This document shows positions 26,151 to 36,500 of a stretch of 64,000 nucleotides of DNA, one piece after another. The stretch is from NCBI GenBank assembly GCA_017390585.1, contig JAFPBB010000073.1, forward strand, positions 16,195 to 80,194. The letters are read 5' to 3'. This DNA comes from Tidjanibacter sp. (GTDB lineage: Bacteria; Bacteroidota; Bacteroidia; Bacteroidales; Rikenellaceae). Under the pieces are notes generated by a model that worked only from the letters and a program-made list of their open reading frames with translations, was not told the origin of the DNA and did no database searches. The position numbers were made by a program, and so were the translations under genes. Every line of letters begins with the position of its first letter. The stretch's first letter is position 1.

Positions 26151-29141
26151 TTAGTTAAAAGAAAGGTTGAGACCGAAGAGTACGGTTGCCACGGTGGGAT
26201 AGAAGTCGCAGTAGTCGATACCTGCACTCCACACGCTGTTGGTGTCCACCTCGGGATCCAAACCGCTATACTTGGTGATGGTCAGAAGGTTCTGGGCGGT
26301 AACATACACGCGGAGGCTCTTCACAGCTGCATCGTTGGGCAACCTGTGAGTGTAGCCAATGGTCACGTTGTCGAGTTTGATGTAGGAACCATCCTCGAGG
26401 TAGTAGTCCGAGAAGTTGGCCTTGTTGGTGTAGGTCACGTTGGTGCCGTTCACATCCTTCATAAAGAGGTTGTCGGCCTGGGTGGGACGGGGACCGTAGG
26501 CCCAGCGGGTGAGGTTGAGCACGTCGTTGCCATAGACACCACGGAAGAAGATGGTGGCATCGAAGTTCTTGTAGCGGAACGAGTTGTTCCAACCGAAGGT
26601 GAACAGAGGCTGTGCGTTGCCAATAACCTGACGGTAGGCATCAACTGCGGTTGCGTCGTCGCAGTAGCCACCTGCGGGGGTCCTATAAATCCACCTGCCG
26701 GTCTCGTCGATTTGGTAGAACTTGAGGCCATAGAAGGCGCCCACGCTCTCACCCTCGATGAGGATCTGGGTGTTGGTGTTCATAATACCGTTCTCACCCA
26801 CGCCACCCGAAGTGGTCTCCTTGTAGTTGAAGCCCTTGCTGGGGTCGGAGAGTTTGGTGAGGTAGTTGCGGTTGAAGGAGATGGTGGGGGTGGTAGTCCA
26901 CGAGAAGTCGCGGCCACGGATCACCTCGGCATTCAGCACGAGCTCCACACCGAAGCTATCCATCTGACCTGCGTTGGCAAGCAGAGTGGGATACTGATAG
27001 GGAGGAGTGGGAACCTCGTAGTCCCAGAGCAGGTCGCGGGTCTGACGGTAGTAGACATCCAAGCTACCATAGAAGCGGTTGTCGGAAATAGCGTAGTCCA
27101 AACCGAGGTTGTACTCGTGTTTCTTCTCCCACCTCAGGTCGGGGTTGACATTCTGGCTCACGCCATAGGTGTAGACATATGCACCGTTGTACCAGAAGGT
27201 ACCGCCATTGGAGAGCATAGCCACCGAGCGGAGGTCGCTGGCGAGGTTGTTACCGGTAACACCCCAACCCAGACGGAGTTTGAGGTCGTTGATCTGGTCG
27301 TTACCCATCATAAACTCCTCCTCGTTGATGCGCCAACCAAACGAAAGGGCGGGGAACCAACCCCACTTGTTGTTGGCACCAAAGCGGCTCGAACCCTCAC
27401 GACGGATAGATGCCGACACGAGGTATTTGCCATCGAACGAGTAGTTCACACGACCGAAGGCTGCAGCCAAGGTGTTGGAGTTGCGGTAGGAGCCCACGTT
27501 GAGGTAGGTCTTCTCGGCGTCGCCGTTACCGATCTGGTAGTATTTCATACCGGGGGTGGGGAAGCCCTTGTTCGAAGCGTTCATACCATCGTAGAGGAAG
27601 TGCTGGTAGGAGACACCGGCCACAGCGGTAACGCTGTGCGAGCCCGACGACCAAGCGTAGTCGAGGGTTGCCTCATAGAGCTCATTGCGGCTCGAATCGG
27701 TGCTACGACCAGCCTTGCCCGAGCCCTCGATGTCGGTGTTGATCACACCATTGTACCAATAGGAAGCGTTGTCGCCATCCTCCATAGCAGCAAAAGCGCT
27801 CAGCTTGAGGCCGTCGAACAGACGGAGCGAAGCCTTCACCGAGCCACGGAAGAAGTTGCCATCCTGGTAGCTCTCCTTGTTGGTCATATTCTCCACGGGG
27901 TTGGTCAAACCTGTACCCTGGGGGAGGTAGAAGCCATTCTCCTGGGTCTCATCGTAGATGGGATAGGTGGGGTTGAGGATAGCAGCCTGCTTGAAGTCGC
28001 CGGTGAAGTAGTCGTTGCGGTACTGCATATAGGAGAGGTCGTACTGCAACTCGAGGCGGCCATTGAGGGCCTTCTGCGAAGCGGCAATCTTGGCCATCAA
28101 CTCGTTGCGGTTGGAGGTCTGGGCGATACCCTGTGCATCCTTGTAGGCCACCGAAGCGCGGTAGTTGAAGTTGCTTGCCGAGCCGGAGATGGCAACATTG
28201 TGGTGCTGGGTCATAGCCACGTCACGGGTGAGTGCGTCCATCCAGTCGGTGAGCTCATACTCGCCATTTTCGTTCTTGATGAGGGTGGGTTTGATGAGGC
28301 CGCCGGTGGTCTCCTCGAGTTTCACAAACTCCTCGGGGGTAGCCATACCCATATCGCCGTTGCGTACCGAAGCCGACATATAGCCCGAGTACTCAACCAT
28401 AGTCTGAGCCTCTTTCGAGAAGTTCTCGCCGCGCTTGGTGGTGATGATAATCACACCGTTGGTACCACGGGTACCATAGATAGCAGCAGCCGAACCATCC
28501 TTGAGGACGTCCATAGATGCGATCTCGTCGTTGGAGATATTGTCGATGTTGCTCACGGGCACACCGTCGACAATGAACAGGGGCGAGGTACCCGCACCCT
28601 TATCGAGGGTGGAGAAACCACGAATCTGCATACTGTAGCCGGTGCTGGTGGGGTCGCTGGAGGTCTTGATGATGTTCAGACCTGCAACCTTACCCTGGAG
28701 AAGACCGATGGGGTTGGTCTTCACGCCCTGGTTGAAATCCTCCGATTTGATGGAGGCAACCGAGCCGGTAACCTCTTTTTTCTTCTGCGAGCCGTAACCC
28801 ACCATCACAATCTCCTCAATCTGCTCGGCGCTCTGCTCGAGAGTGAAGGTGATGTTGGTGCGGCCTGCAACAGGCTCATACACGTCGGTGTAGCCAACGT
28901 AGCTAACCCACAGGGTGGAATTGGGATTAACCTTAATGGAGTACGAGCCATCCACACCGGAGATAGTCACAACGTTTGTCTCAACCTCGACAATCGTTGC
29001 ACCGATGATGGCCTCGCCTTCAGCATTTTTCACAGTACCGGAAACTGTGGTAACCTTCTGTGCGAACACAGCCGAGGTAGCCATAATCAGAACCGCCACC
29101 GAAAGAAGTGCCTTTCTAAAACCAAGTAACTGTTTTAACAT
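26151..29141 (-). CDS. susC: SusC-like TonB-dependent starch-oligosaccharide importer
   Basis: This is a 996-residue outer-membrane channel importing maltooligosaccharides with TonB energy. A signal peptide (to about 28, VFAQ) is followed by a carboxypeptidase-like beta domain (about 34-105, AEGEAIIGATIVEV and SYVGYTD). The TonB-interacting segment EEIVMVGYGSQKKKEVTGSV follows at about 108-127. The plug comes next (LQGKVAGLNI, IRGFSTLD, PLFIVDGVP, DVLKDGSAAAIYGTRG), and then the barrel ends in LNLSFN. The genes that follow, susD and susE/F, complete the surface complex. The promoter upstream overlaps a palindrome. Confidence 0.97.
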   Translation of the reverse strand: MLKQLLGFRKALLSVAVLIMATSAVFAQKVTTVSGTVKNAEGEAIIGATIVEVETNVVTISGVDGSYSIKVNPNSTLWVSYVGYTDVYEPVAGRTNITFTLEQSAEQIEEIVMVGYGSQKKKEVTGSVASIKSEDFNQGVKTNPIGLLQGKVAGLNIIKTSSDPTSTGYSMQIRGFSTLDKGAGTSPLFIVDGVPVSNIDNISNDEIASMDVLKDGSAAAIYGTRGTNGVIIITTKRGENFSKEAQTMVEYSGYMSASVRNGDMGMATPEEFVKLEETTGGLIKPTLIKNENGEYELTDWMDALTRDVAMTQHHNVAISGSASNFNYRASVAYKDAQGIAQTSNRNELMAKIAASQKALNGRLELQYDLSYMQYRNDYFTGDFKQAAILNPTYPIYDETQENGFYLPQGTGLTNPVENMTNKESYQDGNFFRGSVKASLRLFDGLKLSAFAAMEDGDNASYWYNGVINTDIEGSGKAGRSTDSSRNELYEATLDYAWSSGSHSVTAVAGVSYQHFLYDGMNASNKGFPTPGMKYYQIGNGDAEKTYLNVGSYRNSNTLAAAFGRVNYSFDGKYLVSASIRREGSSRFGANNKWGWFPALSFGWRINEEEFMMGNDQINDLKLRLGWGVTGNNLASDLRSVAMLSNGGTFWYNGAYVYTYGVSQNVNPDLRWEKKHEYNLGLDYAISDNRFYGSLDVYYRQTRDLLWDYEVPTPPYQYPTLLANAGQMDSFGVELVLNAEVIRGRDFSWTTTPTISFNRNYLTKLSDPSKGFNYKETTSGGVGENGIMNTNTQILIEGESVGAFYGLKFYQIDETGRWIYRTPAGGYCDDATAVDAYRQVIGNAQPLFTFGWNNSFRYKNFDATIFFRGVYGNDVLNLTRWAYGPRPTQADNLFMKDVNGTNVTYTNKANFSDYYLEDGSYIKLDNVTIGYTHRLPNDAAVKSLRVYVTAQNLLTITKYSGLDPEVDTNSVWSAGIDYCDFYPTVATVLFGLNLSFN

Positions 29142-29187
29142 AAGCGATTAATTGTTATTTATTAAGTAGTTTCGTTGTTGCCTTATC

Positions 29188-29210
29188 TTTTGCCAATGCG
29201 ATTGGCAAAA
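29188..29210. promoter_or_regulatory. Operator-like palindrome upstream of susC
   Basis: TTTTGCCAAT and ATTGGCAAAA form a perfect 10-bp inverted repeat with spacer GCG, 47-69 nt upstream of the susC ATG. It overlaps the -7 box, a geometry suited to a repressor or activator dimer. Confidence 0.6.
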
Positions 29211-29213
29211 ATA
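29206..29213 (-). promoter_or_regulatory. -7 promoter element of the susC operon
   Basis: The minus strand reads TATTTTTG, matching TAnnTTTG, about 65 nt before the susC ATG. It is partly embedded in the palindrome at 29188-29210. Confidence 0.5.
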
Positions 29214-29270
29214 ATATTTATTTAATACATAGGTATCAATTTGCCATTTTTTTGCCGAATTTGGGAGATG

Positions 29271-29298
29271 AACCACCCGTTTTTGCCGACGGGTGGTT
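29271..29298 (-). terminator. Hairpin after malQ
   Basis: AACCACCCGT and ACGGGTGGTT form a perfect 10-bp stem with an 8-nt loop, 22 bp past the malQ stop. There is no U-tract on the minus strand, so it may be a weak terminator or RNA stabiliser. Confidence 0.5.
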
Positions 29299-29320
29299 TG
29301 TCCCATTCCCTTTTTGCGGC

Positions 29321-31624
29321 CTACCTACCCGAGCGGACTATCATCTCACGGATGAGACCATTGAGCTCGCTCTTGGCCATCAACTCCTCCACTGTGAGGT
29401 GCATACGGTAGCGCCAGTAGTGGTTGGCGATGGCGGGGATGTTGATGCGCTCGCTATCCACATCCTCCTTGCGAACGCGCTCGTCCATCGAGAGCCAATC
29501 CTGCAAGGGGAGGATGGTCAGAGCCGCGGGCGAAGCCAAGTGGTTGCCCACAACGATGCGGCAAATCTCCTCGGTAGCCTCGGCGGGTGCAACGCCCTGT
29601 TTCCAGAGAATCTCGTTGTAGTAGGCCTGGGTGGTCTCCCTATCCTCGTGCCACCAACCGCGGAGGGTGCTGGTGTCGTGGGAACCGGTGGTGCAGACCG
29701 AAGCGTAGGGGTACATATTGGTGTAGCCAAACTTATTCTTGGGGTCCTTGGGCATACGCTGCACCTCGAGCGAGAAGATGCCGAGGTTCTGCATCACGGG
29801 ACCCACGCAATCGGGCACCATACCGAGGTCCTCGCCACAGCACATCATCTTGGTAGCCTCCACCAATGCGGGGAGTTTCTCCATTGCGAGTGCGCCCCAG
29901 AAGTCGTTGTGGCGGCGATAGAAGAAGTCGTTGTAGAGTTCGTTGTACCTATCTTTCTCCCACTGCGACAACCAAGCATAGCTCTTGGTCTGCTGTGCCG
30001 AGATGCGGGGGTGGAAGTGGCCGGGTTTGCGGGGGTCTTCGATGAAGAGCACCTCGCCGGTGAGGCCATAGAGAGCCTTGAGTGCCTTCTCGTTTTTGCC
30101 GCCGAGCTTCTCGAGAATTTCGCGCTGGGTGCGGTAGCCCTCCTTGAGCGAGAAGTAGCCGTTGTCTTTGGCGTCGAGATAGGGGGTCCAATCCTCATCG
30201 CCGAAGAACTCGTGGAGGTAGTCGTAGTGGATCTGAGGCTCCACATAGCGCTCCCTATTCATAGGCATACCCCTCTGTGCCAGCTCGTCGTAGCTGAAGG
30301 GCATTGCGGGGTTGAAGTAGCCGAGCAGGCCCACCACCGACTCCATAGGGATCTCCCAGATGCGGAAGAAGCCGAGGATGTGGTCGATGCGATAGAGGTC
30401 GAAGTAGTCGGCCATCTTCTCGAAGCGGCGCTTCCACCAAGCGTAGCCATCCTGGGCCATAACCTCCCAATTGTAGGTGGGGAAGCCCCAATTCTGGCCG
30501 TCGGCGGAGAAATCATCGGGTGGAGCACCCGCCTGGCAGTTCATATTGAAGAGTCGTGCATCGCTCCAAGCCTCCACCGAGTCGCGCGAGATGCCGATGG
30601 GGATGTCGCCCTTGAGCACCACGCCAATCGAGCGGCAGTAGGCCACACTCTCCTTGAGCTGACGGTCGAGGTGGTACTGCAACCAGAGGTAGATGGCCAC
30701 CTTGCCATACTCCTTACCCTCGGGATTCATATACTTGGCCACGAGCTTGTCGGAGTAGTCGGCCTCCTTGCCCCAAGCCTGGAAGTTGGCGGTGCCCTTC
30801 TTGTCTCTCAGGTAGCAGAATACGGCATATTTGTCGAGCCAATCTTTGTTGGACTCATAGAATTTCTGGAAGGCTTTGGTCTTGAGGGTGCGCTTGCCGC
30901 TGCGTGCAAACTCCTTGCGGAAGAAGTCGAACTTGAGCTTCACAACAGCGTCGTAGTCACACATTTCCAGCGAGTTGAGCTTCTCTATCTCCTCACCCTC
31001 GGCGCCCAGCTCTCGGATGGAGAGGTAGAGGGGGTTGAGTGCGAAGATGGAGATGGCGCTGTAGGGGTAGGAGTCCCTCCAGCTGAAGCTCTGGGTGGTG
31101 TCGTTGATGGGGAGAATCTGGATGATTTTCTGGCCGGTGGCCACAGCCCACTCTCCCATCTTCTTGAGGTCTACAAAGTCGCCGATACCCTGGCTCTGCT
31201 CTGTGCGGAGGGAGAATACGGGGATTGCCACGCCTGCGCCCTTCCAGTCGAAGTTGCCGTGGAAGGTGGCGTCGATGTGCTCGCTCTCCATCTCGCCACA
31301 CACATAGTAGCGACGATTGCAACCATCCTCCCAGCGCACTGCGCCATTCTCCTTGACGATGAATTTGTACTCAAATTCGTCGCCGAGTTTGGAGAGGTCG
31401 AGCGAGATGGTCCAGAAGGGGTAGGAGCTGAGGGTCAGGGGGAGTGCTTTCTCGGTGTTCCACGCACCCAGCAGCTCGCAGCTACCCACAATGTAGAGCC
31501 TCTGCGAAGGGCGTGCCGAGGGTGCATAGACCCTGAAGGAAAGGGTGTGCTTTGCCCTGCAAGCCGCCTCCTTCTCAGCGGGGAAGAAGGTGGCAAAGGG
31601 CGAAGTCTCATAGATGTTTTTCAT
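29321..31624 (-). CDS. malQ: 4-alpha-glucanotransferase (GH77) with N-terminal CBM20
   Basis: MalQ transfers maltodextrin segments between chains, releasing glucose and lengthening acceptors during cytoplasmic maltodextrin use. The 767-residue protein lacks a signal peptide. Residues ~25-125 form a CBM20-type starch-binding domain (LYIVGSCELLGAWNTEKALPL and FEYKFIV). From about 130 the GH77 barrel contains nucleophile D in YRIDHILGFFRIW, acid/base E in CCGEDLG and the SHDTSTLRGWW loop. Fused CBM20-GH77 enzymes are typical of Bacteroidetes and plant DPE2-like proteins. It is the last gene of a four-gene run (MFS, GH13, SusA, MalQ) with 27-33 bp gaps. Confidence 0.96.
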   Translation of the reverse strand: MKNIYETSPFATFFPAEKEAACRAKHTLSFRVYAPSARPSQRLYIVGSCELLGAWNTEKALPLTLSSYPFWTISLDLSKLGDEFEYKFIVKENGAVRWEDGCNRRYYVCGEMESEHIDATFHGNFDWKGAGVAIPVFSLRTEQSQGIGDFVDLKKMGEWAVATGQKIIQILPINDTTQSFSWRDSYPYSAISIFALNPLYLSIRELGAEGEEIEKLNSLEMCDYDAVVKLKFDFFRKEFARSGKRTLKTKAFQKFYESNKDWLDKYAVFCYLRDKKGTANFQAWGKEADYSDKLVAKYMNPEGKEYGKVAIYLWLQYHLDRQLKESVAYCRSIGVVLKGDIPIGISRDSVEAWSDARLFNMNCQAGAPPDDFSADGQNWGFPTYNWEVMAQDGYAWWKRRFEKMADYFDLYRIDHILGFFRIWEIPMESVVGLLGYFNPAMPFSYDELAQRGMPMNRERYVEPQIHYDYLHEFFGDEDWTPYLDAKDNGYFSLKEGYRTQREILEKLGGKNEKALKALYGLTGEVLFIEDPRKPGHFHPRISAQQTKSYAWLSQWEKDRYNELYNDFFYRRHNDFWGALAMEKLPALVEATKMMCCGEDLGMVPDCVGPVMQNLGIFSLEVQRMPKDPKNKFGYTNMYPYASVCTTGSHDTSTLRGWWHEDRETTQAYYNEILWKQGVAPAEATEEICRIVVGNHLASPAALTILPLQDWLSMDERVRKEDVDSERINIPAIANHYWRYRMHLTVEELMAKSELNGLIREMIVRSGR

Positions 31625-31654
31625 AGGGTATGTATTGTATTCAGATAGAGTGAT

Positions 31655-33493
31655 TTACTTAACAAATTCGATGACGTCGGTGCCATAGGCCTCAACCACC
31701 TGCTGGCCGCCTGCAACCACCTCCTTGCCGGTGAGCACGCTGCGTCCGCGTGCACCCTCGGGAATCACCTCAGCATAGTCGCTCCAAGTGAGGGTGCGAC
31801 CATCGGCTGCGAAGTTGGTGATGGTGAGCACCACCTTCTCCTCGTTGTGACGAGCAAAGACATAGAGGTTGTCGGTGCGGTAGAATTGGGTGAGTTTGCC
31901 GCTCTGGAGCACAGGCTCCGAGGTGCGATAGCGAAGCAGGGTGCGGGTGTGCTCAAAGGCTGCCTGCTCGTCGGCGGTGCGACCCTCGGCGGTGAACTTG
32001 TTGAGCTTGTCGCCTGCCCAGCCGCCCTCAAATTCCTTGCGCGAGCCACCGTGGCCCATCGACATATCGCTCGAGCGCATCATAATCTCGGTGCCATAGA
32101 AGAGCTGGGGCACGCCACGGGTGGTGGCGATGATGGACATACCGATTTTGTATTTCCTCAGGTCGCCCTCGATGGTGTCGGCAAAGCGCTCGATGTCGTG
32201 GTTGTCGAGGAAGGTGAGGATGGTGTTGGGGTTGCCGTAGAGGAAGTCCTGGAGGATGGAGGTGTAGACACCGTGGCCACCCCACATCCAGCCGTCGGGC
32301 TGCTTGGAGAGACCCTGGGAGATCTTCTCCTGCAGGGGGAAGTCCATCACCGAGGGGAGTCCGCTCGAGTAGCCGTCGCGGTTGTTGGAGGCACCCTCCC
32401 AATAGGCGCAGATGGCGGGAACAGCGTTCCAACACTCACCCACGATGTTGAGGTTGGGATACTCCTCCAGGATCGAACGGGTCCAGCGGGCCATAGTCCA
32501 CTTCTCGTTGTAGGGGAAGGTGTCCACGCGCAGACCATCCAAATCGGCCCACTCAATCCACCAGCAGTAGAGCTGACGGAAGTAGTTGAACACCAGAGGA
32601 TTCTCCAAGTTCATATCGGGCATCGAGTAGTCGAACCAACCCTCCTCCATCATCTTCTGGTCGCGGATGGAGCGGGTCTCGGGGCCGGACTGCATCATCC
32701 AACCGTGGTTGGTGATGAGGGGTTTGTCGGCATTGTGTACCCAATCGCTCGAGGGGAAGTCGCCTGCCCACCAGTGGGCAGTGCCGCAGTGGTTGGTAAC
32801 CACGTCGAAGATGAACTTGATGCCCCTCTTGTGTGCCTCGGCCACCATCTGCTTGTAGAGCTCGTTGGTGCCATAGCGGGGGTCGATGTGGTAGTAGTCC
32901 GAGCAGGAGTAGCCGTGGTAGGAGGCGAAGGTCTCGTTGTCCACGGTGAGGGGGGTGCTCCAGATGGCGGTCACGCCCAGGTCGGCCAGGTAGTCGAGGT
33001 GGTCGATGATACCCTGGATGTCGCCACCGTGGCGGCCAAAGGGCTCGTTGCGGTTGCAAGCATCGGCATAGCCCTCAACGGTGTCGTTGCTCTCGTCGCC
33101 ATTGGCAAACCTGTCGGGCATAATGAGATAGACCACATCCTTCGAGCTGAAGCTCTCCCTCTGGGCCGAGCCCTCACGACGGTTGTCGATGTGGTAGGCG
33201 AAGGTGTGTTTCTTGCGGCCCTTGGTGAGGGTGATGTTCCAATCGCCCGCCTCGAGCACGTCGAGGTTGAGGAAGAGGTAGTTGGGATTGTCGGTAGTCA
33301 CAGTGCCCCTCAACACGAGGCCCTGGCCCTCCACGCTCACCTTGCTGTCGGCAATATTCTCGCCGTGGAGCATAAGCTGCAGGGGGGTCTTCATATCGGT
33401 GAACCACGAGAGTGGCTCCACGCGGTCTACCTTCTGCGCGCTCAGGGAGAGCGCACAGAGGGCAGTCGCAAGTGTAAGGATTACTCTTTTCAT
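31655..33493 (-). CDS. susA: GH13 neopullulanase/alpha-amylase (SusA-like)
   Basis: SusA cuts imported maltooligosaccharides and pullulan in the periplasm. The 612-residue protein has a signal peptide (KRVILTLATALCALSLSAQ) and an N-terminal beta domain of about 100 residues typical of cyclomaltodextrinase-type GH13 enzymes. The barrel contains region I DVVTNHCG, region II DGLRVDTFPY (nucleophile D), region III NIVGECWN (acid/base E) and region IV FLDNHD, and a C-terminal beta domain follows. The longer frame adds six codons; the ATG at 33493 starts directly with MKR. It sits between malQ and the large GH13 gene in one run. Confidence 0.93.
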   Translation of the reverse strand: MKRVILTLATALCALSLSAQKVDRVEPLSWFTDMKTPLQLMLHGENIADSKVSVEGQGLVLRGTVTTDNPNYLFLNLDVLEAGDWNITLTKGRKKHTFAYHIDNRREGSAQRESFSSKDVVYLIMPDRFANGDESNDTVEGYADACNRNEPFGRHGGDIQGIIDHLDYLADLGVTAIWSTPLTVDNETFASYHGYSCSDYYHIDPRYGTNELYKQMVAEAHKRGIKFIFDVVTNHCGTAHWWAGDFPSSDWVHNADKPLITNHGWMMQSGPETRSIRDQKMMEEGWFDYSMPDMNLENPLVFNYFRQLYCWWIEWADLDGLRVDTFPYNEKWTMARWTRSILEEYPNLNIVGECWNAVPAICAYWEGASNNRDGYSSGLPSVMDFPLQEKISQGLSKQPDGWMWGGHGVYTSILQDFLYGNPNTILTFLDNHDIERFADTIEGDLRKYKIGMSIIATTRGVPQLFYGTEIMMRSSDMSMGHGGSRKEFEGGWAGDKLNKFTAEGRTADEQAAFEHTRTLLRYRTSEPVLQSGKLTQFYRTDNLYVFARHNEEKVVLTITNFAADGRTLTWSDYAEVIPEGARGRSVLTGKEVVAGGQQVVEAYGTDVIEFVK

Positions 33494-33520
33494 AGTCTGA
33501 GTGTGTAGCACTTGGTGGGA

Positions 33521-36500
33521 TTAGTTGGTCTTAACGAGAACCACATAGCCGTGGGGCTCCTCGGAGTAGTTGTAGACGCCGTCGGAGATCTCCACGGTCT
33601 CATCGGTGATGAGGTTGGTGTAGGTGCCGTTGGGAACGCTGATGGCGAACTCCACTGCGGCGGCCTTGAGGGGAGCCACTGCGGCGGGCTTGTTGCCCGA
33701 AACGGGGAGGAAGATGTCGGCGCCGTTGTCCTTCAACTCGGTGGTGCCGTTGGCGTTGCGGAACACGAAGGCGAGGCTCTTGATGGTCTCCGAAGCGGGC
33801 ACGCCGTAGAAGGCACGAGGACCACCGGTGAGGGTGAGTTTCCAGAGGTTGTCGCTCACTTTCACGAGTTTGCAGTCGGAGCTATTGACGGTCCAATCGT
33901 GCTTAACGTAGCGCCAATCGGAGCTGTTTGCACTGAGGTTGGTCAGCACACCGGTGTGGGCATACATATCGCCGCTGTAGTTGTTGAAGGTGGTGCCGGC
34001 GGTGCCGATGTAGACCTCCACATCCTCGGTGGTGTCGTTGTAGACGGGCGAGGGCTTGGTGTAGATGTTGAGCGACGAGAGGTTGATGGCGATGTCGGCG
34101 CCGTTGTCCTTGAGCTCGAGGCTTGCATCGGCGCTGCGGAACACAAACATCATCTTCAGGATGTTCTCGGTGGAGGGAACGCCATAGAAGGCGCGAGGAC
34201 CACCGGTGAGGGTGAGTTTCCACACGTCGCCGGTAACCTTGACGAGTTTGCAGTCGGGAGCATTCTCGGTCCAATCGTGCTTAACGTAGCGCCACTCGAG
34301 GTTGCCGTAGTCGTCGGTGCCGGAGAGGTCGGTGATCACGCCGGTGTGGGCATAGAGATCACCGGTGAAGCCTGCGGCTGCGGTGCCGGCGGCATTGACG
34401 TAGATAACCACATCCTCGGTGGTGTCGGTGGTGATGATGGCGGGAACGGTGGAGATGAAGGCGTCGCTCACGTTGGTGTCGCCGCCGCCGGTGTTGCCGC
34501 CGCCGGTGTCGCCACCCGAGGTCGAATCGTCCTCAAGGAAGTTGGCAGCCACAACCACGGTGGTGCCACCCGAGGTGTAGACCAAGTGTTTGCCACCCAT
34601 ATCGGCATCGCCCACCTGATATTTGCTCAGACGGTTGGAAGCCGCGTCGCTATAGAGCTCGGGGTGGTTGGTACGGAAGGAGATAATCTTGCTGGTGGCG
34701 TCGTAGAGAGCCTTGCGGTTGGGGTCGTTCAGGTCGCTCCAACGGAAGGGCTTGGGATCGGTGCGGCCAGCCTCGGTGAGCTCGCGGTCGTCGCCCAGCT
34801 CGCCACCCTGCCACATCATCTTGGGATAGGGGGTGAGGAAGTGGAATGCCATAGCTGCCTGGAGGCGGTTGGTGAGGTTGTCCCAATTCTTGACGCCGTT
34901 GTTACCCCAAGTCATAGCCTTGTAGGCGATGCGGTCCTCGTCGTGGGACTCCATATAGCTCACGCGGTTGATGGCGTAGGCGCTACCGAAGTAGCTCTTG
35001 TTGTTGCCGGTCCAGCCCATAACGGTCTCCTGGTAGCCACCGATGGAGTTGCGCCAAGGAATAGCACCGTAGGCAGCCATCTCGTTCTCCTCCTGGTCGC
35101 ACACGAAGTACTCGAGGATCATATAGGTGCCCTGCTCGGCCTCCTGCATAGCGTCATAGTAGTATTTCAGGTGGCCCACACGGTTGGCGTCGTAGGCGCG
35201 GCAGCGACCATCGTCGGTGCCGGAGTTGGTCTGGGTGATACCCTTGGCCAAGTCGAAGCGGTAGCCGTCAACATTGTACTCCTCGATCCAGTAGCGGAGC
35301 ATATCGGCGAAGTACTCGCGGGTCTTGGGGTTGTCGTGGTTGAGGTCGTTGTAGACATTGAAGGGGTGCTTGGCAGTAACGTTGAAGAAGGGGTTCTGCG
35401 CGTTGGGATATGCACCGTCGTCGCTCCACATCCTCATCCAGGGGAACTGGCCGGTGGCGTGGTTGATAACGATATCGAGAATCACAGCAATGCCCCTCTT
35501 GTGGCACTCGTCGATGAACTCCTTGTAGTCGTCGGCAGTACCATAGGCCTTGTCGGGGGCGAAGTAGAAACAGGGGTTGTAGCCCCACGAGTTGTTGCCG
35601 TCGAACTCCTGGATGGGCATCAGCTCAATGGCGTTGATGCCGAGAGCCTCGAGGTAGTCGAGTTTGGCAGTTGCAGCCTTCACCGAGCCCTCGGGAGTGA
35701 AGTCGCGGAGGAGCAACTCATAGATTGCCAAGGAGTTCTTGTCGGGGCGCACAAAGTCGGTGACGGTCCACTGATACTCCTTGGTGGAGGTGGTGAAGAC
35801 GGAGACCATCTCGGTGGCCTCCTCGGGGTAGGGTTTCAGGTCGGGGTAGACGGAGGTGCTGATATACTTGTCGTTCCAGGGGTCGAGCACCTTCTCGCAG
35901 TAGGGGTCACCCACCTTCACCTTGCCGTCCACGAGGAACTGGTAGGCATACTCGGTCTCGGCCTTGAGGCCCGAGATGGTGATCCAGAAGTAGTCGCCAT
36001 CGCGGTGCATCACGTAGTCGTTCGAGGGGGCGAAGTTGTTGAAGTCACCCAGGAGCACCAACTGCTCCTTGCCGGGGGCGTAGATGACGAAAGTTGCCTC
36101 GGTGCCCTCCACGGTAACACCATCTTTGATGCCTGCGGGGCGGGGCTTATCCTCGGTGCCGGTCAGCGAGGCCACGGTAACCTCGTCCATCACCTGGGAG
36201 CCATCCTCGGCCACAGCAACTGCGGTGAAAACCATATCGCCGCCGGTGGAGACGGTGTACTCATAGGTGAGGCGGTTGCCCTCCACGCTGGTGAGCTGGG
36301 TGCCATTGAGGTTGAGCTCGAGGCTCTTGGCGTTCTGGGAGGCTGCCATCACGGGAATGGTGGTGCCAATGGGGTAGATGGAGCCGTGGATGGGCGAGAA
36401 AATCTTCACCACAAGCTCGTCGGCAGCCACGAGGTCGACATAGATATCCAAACCGTTGTTCTTCACCTCCTTGGTGCCGTCGGAATTGCGGAATACGAAG

